Assembly (NCBI GenBank): GCA_963624605.1
Contig: CAVFQD010000002.1
Span: 1-64,000, forward strand
DNA length: 64,000 nt
Origin: Fimenecus sp963624605
GTDB taxonomy: Bacteria > Bacillota > Clostridia > Oscillospirales > Acutalibacteraceae
Direction: 5' to 3'
Positions 48,236 through 56,070 of the stretch are shown piece after piece. Position 1 is the stretch's first letter, and every line of letters begins with the position of its first letter. Under the pieces are notes generated by a model, which did not search any database, was not told where the DNA came from, and worked only from the letters and a program-made list of their open reading frames with translations. The translations under genes were made by a program, and so were the position numbers.

Positions 48236-49123
48236 ATGAGCGATTTTATCATTTCCTGCTGCTCGACAGCAGACCTTTCAAGAGAATTTTTGAAAGAGAA
48301 CAACATTGAGTACACCTGTTTCCATTTCAATCTTGACGGAAAAGAATATCCCGACGATTTAGGCGAGTCAATGCCCATTTCCGAGTTCTATAAAAAGATG
48401 GCGCAGGGCAGTCAGCCGACAACCTCTCAGGTAGGCGTAGGTCAATATGTCGACTTCTTTGAGAAGTTCATAAAAGAGGGCAAAGCTGTTCTCCATATTT
48501 CTCTTTCCTCGGGCATTTCGGGCTCTTACAATTCAGCCCTGCTTGCACAGCAGGAAATTTTCGAGAAATATCCCGATGCAAAGCTTACGGTAGTTGACTC
48601 TATTTCCGCTTCCTCGGGTTACGGACTTTTGGTTTCGCTTGCTGCCGATATGAGAAAAGACGGCAAGTCGTATGAGGAAACCGTTGAATTTGTCGAAAGA
48701 TATAAGCACAATATCCATCATTGGTTCTTCTCAACGGACCTCACAAGCTATATCAGAGGCGGCAGAGTTTCCGCAGCGGCAGGCTGGTTCGGTACGCTTC
48801 TCCACATTTGTCCGCTTCTCAGAGTTGACGACGCAGGTAAGCTCATTCCCGTTGAGAAGTGCAGGGGAAAGAACAAGGCTGTTATGACCGCCGTTGACAA
48901 GATGGTTCAGTTCGCCGACAACGGAACGGATTATGACGGCAAGTGCTTTATTTCAAACTCCGCTTGTATTGACGACGCAAACGCAGTTGTTGCGGAAATC
49001 GAAAAGAGATTTCCGAAGATGAAGGGCAAGGTAAAGATTTTTGACATCGGTACCGTTATCGGAGCTCATACTGGCCCCGGCACGGTAGCTCTCTTCTTCT
49101 GCGGTGCACCGAGAGAAAAATAA
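48236..49123 (+). CDS. DegV family fatty-acid-binding protein
   Basis: A 295-residue protein started at ATG 48236, 5 nt after AAGGAGA. IISCCSTADLSREFLKE at the start and the fatty-acid pocket motifs TSQVGVGQYVDFFEKF and ISLSSGISGSYNSALLA are diagnostic of DegV/FakB. FakB proteins present fatty acids to the kinase FakA for phosphorylation and membrane lipid synthesis; no fakA is in this window. It may be co-transcribed with the Na/Pi carrier. Confidence 0.9.
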   Translation: MSDFIISCCSTADLSREFLKENNIEYTCFHFNLDGKEYPDDLGESMPISEFYKKMAQGSQPTTSQVGVGQYVDFFEKFIKEGKAVLHISLSSGISGSYNSALLAQQEIFEKYPDAKLTVVDSISASSGYGLLVSLAADMRKDGKSYEETVEFVERYKHNIHHWFFSTDLTSYIRGGRVSAAAGWFGTLLHICPLLRVDDAGKLIPVEKCRGKNKAVMTAVDKMVQFADNGTDYDGKCFISNSACIDDANAVVAEIEKRFPKMKGKVKIFDIGTVIGAHTGPGTVALFFCGAPREK

Positions 49124-49146
49124 AGTACAGCTTACAGCGATACATA

Positions 49147-49182
49147 AAAACGACCCGAAGGAAATTTTCCTTCGGGTCGTTT
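49147..49182. terminator. Bidirectional terminator between degV and the PHP gene
   Basis: A long inverted repeat around ACGACCCGAAGG (from about 49150) and CCTTCGGGTCGT (to 49180), flanked by A-run and T-run, stops both convergent transcripts. Confidence 0.88.
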
Positions 49183-49195
49183 GCGTAATTGAGCA

Positions 49196-49870
49196 TTACA
49201 GTATCAGCTCGTAATTGCGGCTTCTAAGTGTTGATAAAAGGTCGGCGTTTGTTTTTATTTCGTTTGCCGTTATAATTCCGCCGTGTGCGACATCGTCGAT
49301 TTGATGATAGTCAGAGCCCGAGCTTTTGAGCAATCCGTATTTATCAGCCCATTTCATAGCCTTGTCATTGTGGGAGTCTTGGCGGACGCAGCCGTTGTGA
49401 ACTTCAACCCCGTCAAGCAGGCTTGCCGGCACTCTGTCCATTTCCTTGCGAAAAGGATGCGCCTGAAATATCAAAAGTCCGTTCTTTCGCACCAGCTCCG
49501 AAAAAGAGTTGATATTCATATTTATCAAATCTCCGTTATTGCGCAAAAAATCCTCGGTTACGCCGAATACAAGATAATCGTTCGCGCTTTTGCAGTCGAA
49601 GCGCATTTCCATACCGAGAAGTATATTTATTCTGCCTTTTGCCGCTTCTTTTGCAGCGTTGTAACCGAGCATAAATACATCTATCTTTTCATCCCAGGAC
49701 ATATTTTCGTAATCGTATCTGAAATAGGTGTGTGTGCTTAAATGGTCTGTTATGACGACGGTTGTGTAGCCTGCATCGATATAGCCCTCGACAAGCTCCT
49801 TTGCCGTGGCTTTGCCGCAGTTGCTTGTTTCCGCCGTATGAGCATGAAGCTCTGTCTTGAAAGTTTTCAT
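49196..49870 (-). CDS. PHP-domain phosphoesterase
   Basis: A 224-residue metal-dependent phosphoesterase on the minus strand. ELHAHTAETSNCG near the start supplies two metal His residues, VVITDHLSTH another pair, LLGMEMRF a Glu, FQAHPFR a His, and SGSDYHQ near the end the last Asp and His. This is the full PHP metal-ligand set. Relatives include histidinol phosphatase and YciV-type nucleotidases; the substrate is not known. AGAGGTGA precedes its ATG. Confidence 0.88.
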   Translation of the reverse strand: MKTFKTELHAHTAETSNCGKATAKELVEGYIDAGYTTVVITDHLSTHTYFRYDYENMSWDEKIDVFMLGYNAAKEAAKGRINILLGMEMRFDCKSANDYLVFGVTEDFLRNNGDLINMNINSFSELVRKNGLLIFQAHPFRKEMDRVPASLLDGVEVHNGCVRQDSHNDKAMKWADKYGLLKSSGSDYHQIDDVAHGGIITANEIKTNADLLSTLRSRNYELIL

Positions 49871-49890
49871 TTGGGATCACCTCTCGGATA

Positions 49891-49919
49891 TTATAAGGCA
49901 AAATGCCCTGTGTGTCGAT
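49891..49919 (-). promoter_or_regulatory. Promoter of the PHP gene (minus strand)
   Basis: On the minus strand TCGACA, 17 bp, TATAAT. Confidence 0.75.
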
Positions 49920-49947
49920 ATTTTTATAATAATATTTCCCCGAAATA

Positions 49948-49975
49948 TTGAAATATTTTTGTTTTGTGGTAAAAT
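49948..49975 (+). promoter_or_regulatory. Promoter of the cobalamin riboswitch transcript
   Basis: TTGAAA (49948-49953), 16 bp, TAAAAT (49970-49975), about 60 bp before the riboswitch core. Confidence 0.7.
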
Positions 49976-50034
49976 TAAACGGTAAATCGTATGCTTATCG
50001 GGAAAGCAGACGGTTTATTTGGTAAAATGTTCTT

Positions 50035-50225
50035 TGGTTTTGTATGCGCTTTTGCGCGTACGGATTAAAAGGGAATACGGTGAGATGCCGTAACAGCCCC
50101 CGCTACTGTATGGAACAGCGTTTGCCTATATGCCACTGCGAAAGCGGGAAGGCGGCAAATGTGTATGTCCGAGTCAGGAGACCTGCCTTAGAACCGCAAA
50201 TCTCTTTCGGTGGGAAAGCAGGATG
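50035..50225 (+). ncRNA. Cobalamin (B12) riboswitch
   Basis: Classic blocks are present: AAAAGGGAATACGGTGAGA near 50067, CCGTAACAGCCCCCGCTACTG (about 50088-50108, of which GCCCCCGCTACTGT is the core), GCGGGAAGGCGGCAAA near 50144, and the B12 box AGTCAGGAGACCTGCC (50172-50187). It binds a cobalamin cofactor and lowers expression of downstream genes when B12 is plentiful. A terminator follows. The end positions are approximate. Confidence 0.95.
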
Positions 50226-50261
50226 TGCATATAAAGTTTTAACCTTCTTTATTTGTACTTT

Positions 50262-50294
50262 GAGCGGACCGCTGTGCGTGTCCGCCTCTTTTTT
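50262..50294 (+). terminator. Cobalamin-riboswitch-controlled terminator
   Basis: GCGGAC (50264-50269) pairs with GTCCGC (50280-50285), extended by GAG/CTC with a bulge, then TTTTTT (50289-50294). It lies 28 bp before the first controlled gene. Confidence 0.82.
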
Positions 50295-50321
50295 GTTGAA
50301 AGAATATCATTGGAGGTAAAA

Positions 50322-51479
50322 ATGAAAAAGAAATTCACCAAAGTACTTTCGGGTATTCTTGCAGTTGTAATGCTCTTGTGTGTGCTTGCAGCTCAGGTGT
50401 CCGCACAAAGCGTTGACAGTGAAATCAACGGACTTGTTTCATGGCTTGCGAACAGCGAGAAAACGGAATTTGATTTTACCGATACATCTGCGCTTGACAC
50501 GGATATTTTGTGGACTGTTCTCGTTCTCTCGAAAGCGGGAAACACAACCGCATATCCCGAATTTAAGAATTACATTAACACAATAGTTCAGGAAAAGTAT
50601 TCAACGCTTACACCTGCGAATTTTGCTTTGATTTATCTTGCAGCCGACGCTAACGGTCTTGATACCAAAGACATCGGCGGTCACGATATGCTCGCAGCTC
50701 TTAAAGCGATTGATTACACAACTCAGACATATCTCAGCAGTCTTTATTATCCGCTTATAGCTCTTGATTATAAAGAAGCTCCCGAATACAGCGGTGTTAG
50801 AAAAGCTGCTATCGATACAATTCTTGCGGCACAGCAGGACGACGGCGGTTTCCCGTGGTGCTCGGTTGACACCGGTTACGGCATTTCTTCCGACCCCGAC
50901 ACAACCTCTTTCGTTCTTCAGGCACTTGCCGATTTCAAATCGGTTCCCGAGGTTGCAACCGCTATCGACAAGGCATATGCTTATCTCGAGACTCAGAAGT
51001 TTGCGGACGGCTCATACGGCTATGTAGCTTGGTCGTCTCCGTCTGCCGAGTCAACCGCACAGGCAATTATCGCAAAGAACTGCCTCGGCAAGGATTGCGA
51101 CGACTCCGTAACTGCGCTTAAGACATACATTAATACCGAAACAGGCGGTGCAAAAGACTATTCAGGCACCGATAACACAATGACTTCTTATCAGACCTTG
51201 CTTGCTCTTCTTGATGTTAAGAGCTATGCGGCAGGCGGTAAGGGCATTTACAAATATGTTGCTCCCGAGGTTGAAGAAAGCTCAACCGACCCCGAAACAA
51301 CAGCTCCCGAAACCACAACGGCGGCAGAGACAACAGTTGAGGCTTCCGTTACAAGGGCAACGGGCGAAAAGGTCAATATCCCGAGAACGGGCGGTAATGC
51401 CGCAATGTCGGTATTCGTAAGTCTTGCACTTGTAACAGGCGCAGCTGCACTTGTTGTAAGAAAAAAAGATGAAGACTAA
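50322..51479 (+). CDS. Secreted alpha/alpha-barrel protein, intrinsic-factor-like alpha domain, PRTG-anchored
   Basis: A 385-residue surface protein under the cobalamin riboswitch, starting at ATG 50322 after GGAGG. A signal peptide ends near VSAQS (~residue 28). Residues ~30-330 hold helical repeats with AAQQDDGGFPWCS and TQKFADGSYGY, the prenyltransferase/squalene-cyclase toroid pattern also found in the N-terminal domain of animal intrinsic factor and transcobalamin. A Thr/Glu linker follows, then NIPRTGG, a hydrophobic helix and RKKDED, resembling a sortase sorting signal. It overlaps the next gene by 11 bp, and together they probably bind B12 (inference). Confidence 0.8.
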   Translation: MKKKFTKVLSGILAVVMLLCVLAAQVSAQSVDSEINGLVSWLANSEKTEFDFTDTSALDTDILWTVLVLSKAGNTTAYPEFKNYINTIVQEKYSTLTPANFALIYLAADANGLDTKDIGGHDMLAALKAIDYTTQTYLSSLYYPLIALDYKEAPEYSGVRKAAIDTILAAQQDDGGFPWCSVDTGYGISSDPDTTSFVLQALADFKSVPEVATAIDKAYAYLETQKFADGSYGYVAWSSPSAESTAQAIIAKNCLGKDCDDSVTALKTYINTETGGAKDYSGTDNTMTSYQTLLALLDVKSYAAGGKGIYKYVAPEVEESSTDPETTAPETTTAAETTVEASVTRATGEKVNIPRTGGNAAMSVFVSLALVTGAAALVVRKKDED

Positions 51480-52173
51480 ACTTCTTGCTCTTTTGCTTGC
51501 GGTACTGTTCCTTTTGAGTGCCTGCGGAAAGAACGATACTTCCGCAGAGCTCGCAGAAACAAGTACCGAGGCAGAAAGCGAATATACAAGCGAAATGCCG
51601 TCTGCCGAAGAGAAGCAAGTCGAAACTTCGGCGGATGCCGACGCTTCGCAGACAACACAGCGGGGACAATCCAAGCAACAGCCTTCGCCGTCTCCCGAAA
51701 CGGCACAGCCTGTTGAAACCGCAACCTCCGCACCGCAGCACATTGAACTGACGCCTGTGCCGACAACTTCGGCTCAACAGGCGACAGCTTCGGAAAATGA
51801 GAAAATCACAGTTACATTTTCCGTGGAATGTCATAATGCGATAAACTACGGCATTCTGTCACAGGGCTCTTTTGCGCAGGTTCTGCCTGCGGACGGCATA
51901 ATTCTCCGAACTTCTTCGATAGAGGTAAAAAACGGGGAGAGCGTTATGTCGGCGCTTAAAAAAATTCTGAAAGAAAACCGCATAACTTACAGCATCGCTT
52001 CAAGCGGATATGTGAGAACAATAAGCGGACTTTCCGAGTTTGACTGCGGTCCGTACAGCGGATGGATGTATAAGGTAAACGGTAACTTCCCGAATGTTTC
52101 AACCAAAAGCTACCCTCTGCGTGAGGGGGACAGGGTTGAGTTTGTCTACACCTGTAATATGGGTGATGTATAA
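51469..52173 (+). CDS. DUF4430 lipoprotein, transcobalamin-like beta domain
   Basis: A 234-residue lipoprotein. The lipobox LFLLSACG gives a lipidated Cys near residue 20, followed by a long Ser/Glu/Gln/Pro spacer (~25-110) that would lift the domain off the membrane. The C-terminal ~115 residues are DUF4430: VKNGESVMSALKKILKE, GLSEFDCGPYSGWMYKVNG and REGDRVEFVYTCNMGD. DUF4430 is related to the C-terminal B12-binding domain of intrinsic factor and transcobalamin. Under the same cobalamin riboswitch as the alpha-barrel protein before it, it is probably the other half of a B12-capture pair. A terminator ends the operon. Confidence 0.85.
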   Translation: MKTKLLALLLAVLFLLSACGKNDTSAELAETSTEAESEYTSEMPSAEEKQVETSADADASQTTQRGQSKQQPSPSPETAQPVETATSAPQHIELTPVPTTSAQQATASENEKITVTFSVECHNAINYGILSQGSFAQVLPADGIILRTSSIEVKNGESVMSALKKILKENRITYSIASSGYVRTISGLSEFDCGPYSGWMYKVNGNFPNVSTKSYPLREGDRVEFVYTCNMGDV

Positions 52174-52181
52174 TAATGAAT

Positions 52182-52215
52182 TAAGGCGGTACGGCTTTCG
52201 TACCGCCTTAATTTG
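52182..52215 (+). terminator. Terminator of the B12-capture operon
   Basis: TAAGGCGGTACG (52182-52193) pairs with CGTACCGCCTTA (52199-52210), followed by ATTTG. Confidence 0.85.
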
Positions 52216-52327
52216 TAAACAAAATGTAAAAAATGTACGACTGTGGGGAGGATATGTTGTTTTTTGCGTGCGGTTTGTGGTATCATATATTGTAATTGCA
52301 AAAAAGTTTTTATTAACGAGGGATAAT

Positions 52328-53191
52328 ATGTATATCAACGAAATATTAAAAAGCGGCGAAATTTCAACTTCTTTCGAGGTGTTTCCGCCAAAAAACAACG
52401 CTCCGTTCGAGCCCGTGCTGAAATCGGTTGAAAAGCTCTCTCTTCTCAAACCGGATTTTATCAGCGTAACATACGGCGCAGGCGGCGGAACTTCACAGAA
52501 CACACCGAGGATTGCTTCGTACATTCAAAACGAGCTTCACACCCCGTCAATGGCGCACCTTACCTGTGCTTCCTCTACAAAAGAGGAGATAGACGGCATA
52601 CTTGCAGAACTCAGGGATAAGGGAATTGACAATATTTTGGCTCTTCGAGGCGATTTGCCCGAGAACTACAATCCCGACGATACAAATTATTATAAATACG
52701 CTTCTCAGCTTGTTGAGAGAATTTTGGAATTCGGCGGCTTTTCGGTCGGTGCGGCTTGCTATCCCGAGGGGCATGTTGAGTCGAAAAATTCCGGTGAGGA
52801 TTTAATGCATCTTAAAGAAAAGGTGGATTGCGGCGCGCAGTACCTTGTTACGCAAATGTTTTTTGATAATACTGCGCTTTACAGCTTCCTTTACAGAGCG
52901 TTGAAGGTTGGTATTGATGTTCCTGTTATTGCAGGAATTATGCCGATTATGAATTCGGCACAAATTAAAAGAAGCTGTGCTCTTTCAGGCGCCACTCTTC
53001 CGTCAAGGTTCAAAATTATGCTTGACAGGTTTTCCGATGACCCCGTATCTCTTCAGCAGGCAGGCATTGCGTACGCAACAGAGCAGATAATTGACCTTAT
53101 TGCTAACGGCGTAAACGGTATCCATATTTACACCATGAACAAGCCCGAGGTTGCGGGGGCTATAATGCATAATCTTTCTTCAATTCTTTAA
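52328..53191 (+). CDS. metF: Methylenetetrahydrofolate reductase
   Basis: A 287-residue FAD enzyme reducing 5,10-methylene- to 5-methyl-tetrahydrofolate, the methyl donor for B12-dependent methionine synthase. Start ATG 52328, with GAGGGA upstream; the frame is open further up through the terminator and is not coding there. TSFEVFPPKN, FISVTYGAGGGTSQNT and LALRGDLP are the conserved N-terminal motifs; AACYPEGH contributes to FAD/folate binding. Its position after the B12-capture genes fits a B12-linked methionine pathway, but it has no riboswitch of its own. Confidence 0.93.
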   Translation: MYINEILKSGEISTSFEVFPPKNNAPFEPVLKSVEKLSLLKPDFISVTYGAGGGTSQNTPRIASYIQNELHTPSMAHLTCASSTKEEIDGILAELRDKGIDNILALRGDLPENYNPDDTNYYKYASQLVERILEFGGFSVGAACYPEGHVESKNSGEDLMHLKEKVDCGAQYLVTQMFFDNTALYSFLYRALKVGIDVPVIAGIMPIMNSAQIKRSCALSGATLPSRFKIMLDRFSDDPVSLQQAGIAYATEQIIDLIANGVNGIHIYTMNKPEVAGAIMHNLSSIL

Positions 53192-53202
53192 GAGGTGATT
53201 TT

Positions 53203-54084
53203 TTGTTCGGCTATGTCAAGCCCGATAAGCCGGAGCTGAAAATTAAAGATTTTGAAACCTACAAGGCGATATACTGCTCGCTTTGTAAGACCTTGGGCAA
53301 GGAATACGGTCTGCTTGCAAGATTTTTGCTCACATATGACGCAACCTTCTATGCGATTTTCAGAAAGACAGTATTTCAGTCAGCGCCCGATTGCGCCCAC
53401 AAGGGTGTGTGCAGATTCAACCCGCTTAAAAAGTGTAATTATATCGAAACGGACGGTTATCTCAAAGACGCCGCCGCTTTGACGGTGATTATGTTTTATT
53501 ACAAGGTGATTGACAATTTACACGACGGAAAGCTGCCGAAAAAGCTTCTTTCATGCATTGTTTATCCGTATATTAAAATAAAGTTTAACAAAGCCGTAAA
53601 GAAATATTCAAATTATGATGCTATAATAAAATCGTCAATCGAGGAGCAGGCGAGGGTCGAAAATGAGAGGACCGACAGCATTGACATGGCGGCTCATCCC
53701 ACAGCTATTTCGCTTCAAAAAATATTTTCGGACGGTATCGAAAACGAAACGCAGAAGCGTGTAGCCGAAAGAGCGGGCTATTGCCTCGGCAGATGGGTGT
53801 ATTTATCAGACGCCTTTGACGACCTTGAGGACGATATAAAAACAGGCTCATATAACCCGTTTACTCAAAAATATAAGCTTGATAAGTCCTATCTTACAAA
53901 CAAAAATTCCGATATTGAAGACGATATTATCAAGTCGATTCGACTTACCGCTAACGAAACGGGGCTTGCTTTGGAGTTGCTTGACAAAAACTGCTATAAG
54001 CCATTGATTGAAAATATCATTTTTGACGGTATGGAATCGGAGCTTGTGAAAATAATAAATAAAAAAAGAGGTGATTTGAAGTGA
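53203..54084 (+). CDS. DUF5685 family protein
   Basis: A 293-residue soluble, mainly helical protein. It starts at TTG 53203 after AGAGGTGA. MFGYVKPDKPELKIKDFETYKAIYCSLCKTLGKEYG at the N-terminus, read in two halves, is the family signature with a Cys-x-x-Cys. Further cysteines at DCAHKGVC and KKCNY could bind metal. LSDAFDDLEDDIKTGSYNP is an acidic helix reminiscent of isoprenoid-synthase Asp-rich motifs, though no reaction is known. It overlaps the J-domain-like gene by 4 bp, a pairing I infer to be functional. Confidence 0.8.
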   Translation: MFGYVKPDKPELKIKDFETYKAIYCSLCKTLGKEYGLLARFLLTYDATFYAIFRKTVFQSAPDCAHKGVCRFNPLKKCNYIETDGYLKDAAALTVIMFYYKVIDNLHDGKLPKKLLSCIVYPYIKIKFNKAVKKYSNYDAIIKSSIEEQARVENERTDSIDMAAHPTAISLQKIFSDGIENETQKRVAERAGYCLGRWVYLSDAFDDLEDDIKTGSYNPFTQKYKLDKSYLTNKNSDIEDDIIKSIRLTANETGLALELLDKNCYKPLIENIIFDGMESELVKIINKKRGDLK

Positions 54085-54692
54085 ATAACCCTTATGAGGT
54101 CTTGGGCGTTAAGGAAAATGCGACCGACGACGAAATCAAAAACGCATACAGGGCTCTTGCAAGGAAGTATCAGGCGGACAACTATGACGGCAGTCCGCTT
54201 TCCGACATTGCAAGGCAAAAAATGCGTGAACTTGATATGGCATATGACGATATAATGACACAGAGAAGCGCAGGTTATTCTTCAAATCGTGCTTATTCTC
54301 AACCGAACGGAGGATATTACGGCAATTCACAGTTCGGCGATGTCAGAGAGAAAATAAACTGCGGCAGAATTGACGATGCCGAAACAATTCTTGACGGTAT
54401 TCCCAAGGATATGCGTAACGCCGAATGGTATTACTGTAAGGGTCAGATTCAACAGCGACGGGGCTGGTTCGACGAGGCTTACAGGAATTATTCGACAGCT
54501 TGCAGAATGGAGCCGAACAATATCGAATACTCAAACGCGTTCAATGCGATTAACAATAATTCCAACGGAGGGTACAGACAGACATATCAAGGTTCTTCCG
54601 ACGGCTGCTCAACCTGCGACATTTGCTCGGGTCTTATTTGTGCAGACTGCTGTTGTGAGTCAATGGGCGGAGACCTGATACCCTGTTGCTGA
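54081..54692 (+). CDS. J-domain-like protein lacking the HPD motif, cysteine-rich tail
   Basis: A 203-residue protein, GTG start within the previous stop. Residues 1-65 read as a J domain (NPYEVLGVKENATDDEIKNAYR, ARKYQADN), but the His-Pro-Asp that stimulates DnaK ATPase is Gln31-Ala32-Asp33. A Tyr/Asn/Gly-rich linker follows, then a TPR-like pair of helices (AEWYYCKGQIQQRRGWFDEAYRNYSTA, seen in two parts). The C-terminus has nine cysteines in ~28 residues (CSTCDICSG; CADCCCES). It therefore cannot be a normal DnaK co-chaperone. It is probably a scaffold or metal-binding partner of the DUF5685 protein. Confidence 0.8.
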   Translation: MNNPYEVLGVKENATDDEIKNAYRALARKYQADNYDGSPLSDIARQKMRELDMAYDDIMTQRSAGYSSNRAYSQPNGGYYGNSQFGDVREKINCGRIDDAETILDGIPKDMRNAEWYYCKGQIQQRRGWFDEAYRNYSTACRMEPNNIEYSNAFNAINNNSNGGYRQTYQGSSDGCSTCDICSGLICADCCCESMGGDLIPCC

Positions 54693-54693
54693 T

Positions 54694-55242
54694 ATGAAAC
54701 AAAGCTCAAAAAAATCATCAAAAACCGCAATCGGCGGCGTGGTAACCGCTCTGTCGATAGTGCTTATGTTTTTAACATCGGTTATACCGACGCTGACATA
54801 TGCGTTGCCTGCGGCGGCAGGCTTTTTGATAACGCTTATTGTAATTGAAATCGACAAAAAATGGGCTCTCGGTGTTTATGCCGCCGTCAGCCTTTTGTCT
54901 GTTTTGCTTATAGCCGATAAAGAAGCCGCCGTTATGTATATAATGTTCTTCGGCTATTATCCGATAGTCAAGGCGATATTTGAAAAGCATTTTCATTCTG
55001 TATTGCTTTGGATTCTTAAATTTCTTGTTTTTAACGCAGGTGCAGTTGCTGCGTTTTTTATCTCAACCTATGTGTTTATGGTGCCTTTTGAGGAAATGGA
55101 AAAATACGGCGCTGTTGCGGCGTGGGGACTCCTTGCGGCGGGCAATGTAATCTTCCTGCTGTACGATTTTGCAATGTCGAACCTTATACAGGTTTACTTG
55201 CTTAAATGGAGAAAAACTTTCAAAAGAATATTCAAATTTTGA
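54694..55242 (+). CDS. Hypothetical polytopic membrane protein
   Basis: A 182-residue protein with about five helices and a Lys/Ser-rich N-terminus. It starts 1 bp after the previous stop. The layout (short, five to six helices, Ala/Gly-rich start AIGGVVTALSIVLMFLTSVIP) is reminiscent of ECF-transporter substrate-binding (S) components, but the usual Ala-x-x-x-Ala helix pattern is only partly visible and no substrate can be proposed. It is the last gene of the metF-DUF5685-J-domain group; a terminator starts at its stop codon. Confidence 0.7.
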   Translation: MKQSSKKSSKTAIGGVVTALSIVLMFLTSVIPTLTYALPAAAGFLITLIVIEIDKKWALGVYAAVSLLSVLLIADKEAAVMYIMFFGYYPIVKAIFEKHFHSVLLWILKFLVFNAGAVAAFFISTYVFMVPFEEMEKYGAVAAWGLLAAGNVIFLLYDFAMSNLIQVYLLKWRKTFKRIFKF

Positions 55243-55270
55243 CAGACGCTAAATGCGTCTGTTCTCTTTT
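55242..55270 (+). terminator. Terminator after the membrane protein gene
   Basis: ACAGACGC (55242-55249) pairs with GCGTCTGT (55255-55262), followed by TCTCTTTT. Confidence 0.8.
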
Positions 55271-55335
55271 CAAAAGAAATATTTTGTGATAAAATATAAA
55301 ATATTTATATGTTGCGGTTGAAGGAGGCTCTCGTT

Positions 55336-56046
55336 ATGGCGGAAACGAAGAGAGAACATTTACATTCGGGTCACAGAAGCAGGGTTAAGGAGTGCTTTGA
55401 GCAGAACGGTATGCGTGATTTTCAGGATCATCAGGTTCTTGAAATGCTTTTGTTTTACGCAATACCTCAGCGTGATACGAATGATCTGGCTCATATTCTC
55501 ATTGACGAATTCGGCTCGTTGGCAGGCGTGTTTGACGCTCCGTTGGAGTCGCTTGAAGCAATGAAGGGTATGGGTAAAAATTCTGCTATTCTCATTAAAA
55601 TGATTCCCGAAATTTATTCAAAGTATCTTGAAAATAAAAATCTTAACAGGAAGCTTGTGCTTAACACACCTACGGCGGTTACAAAGTATTTTGCTTCAAA
55701 ATTCATAGGATATCAGCATGAGGTGCTTATGGCGGCGTTCATTGACAACCAATGTAGGCATAAGAAAACAATTATAGTTTCCGAGGGTGGGCAAAGCAGT
55801 ACCGAAATCAACATAAGAAAAATCGCTTCAACCGCAATGAATCTCAATGCAACCTCGGTTATAATAGCACACAATCACCCTCAGGGCGTTGCGGCGCCGT
55901 CGGCTTCCGATATTGAGTCGGTAAGAGAAATGAAGAAGATATTCAAAAGGCTTGACCTTCTGCTTGTCGACAGTATAATTATATCCGACGACAGCGCATA
56001 TTCAATGGCAAATCACGGCAAGTTTGCATACTTGTTTGATTATTGA
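55336..56046 (+). CDS. radC: RadC-family JAB-domain protein
   Basis: A 236-residue protein started at ATG 55336, 8 nt after AAGGAGG. The N-terminal part has a helix-hairpin-helix-like region (LEMLLFYAIPQRDTNDLAH, AMKGMGKNSAILIKM). The C-terminal JAB/MPN domain has IIAHNHPQGVAAPSASD, the metal-binding His-x-His-x(10)-Asp motif. Despite its name, the family's role in DNA repair is unproven. It precedes nadE by 24 bp. Confidence 0.9.
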   Translation: MAETKREHLHSGHRSRVKECFEQNGMRDFQDHQVLEMLLFYAIPQRDTNDLAHILIDEFGSLAGVFDAPLESLEAMKGMGKNSAILIKMIPEIYSKYLENKNLNRKLVLNTPTAVTKYFASKFIGYQHEVLMAAFIDNQCRHKKTIIVSEGGQSSTEINIRKIASTAMNLNATSVIIAHNHPQGVAAPSASDIESVREMKKIFKRLDLLLVDSIIISDDSAYSMANHGKFAYLFDY

Positions 56047-56070
56047 TAAAAGAAAACGGAGGAAAGAATT

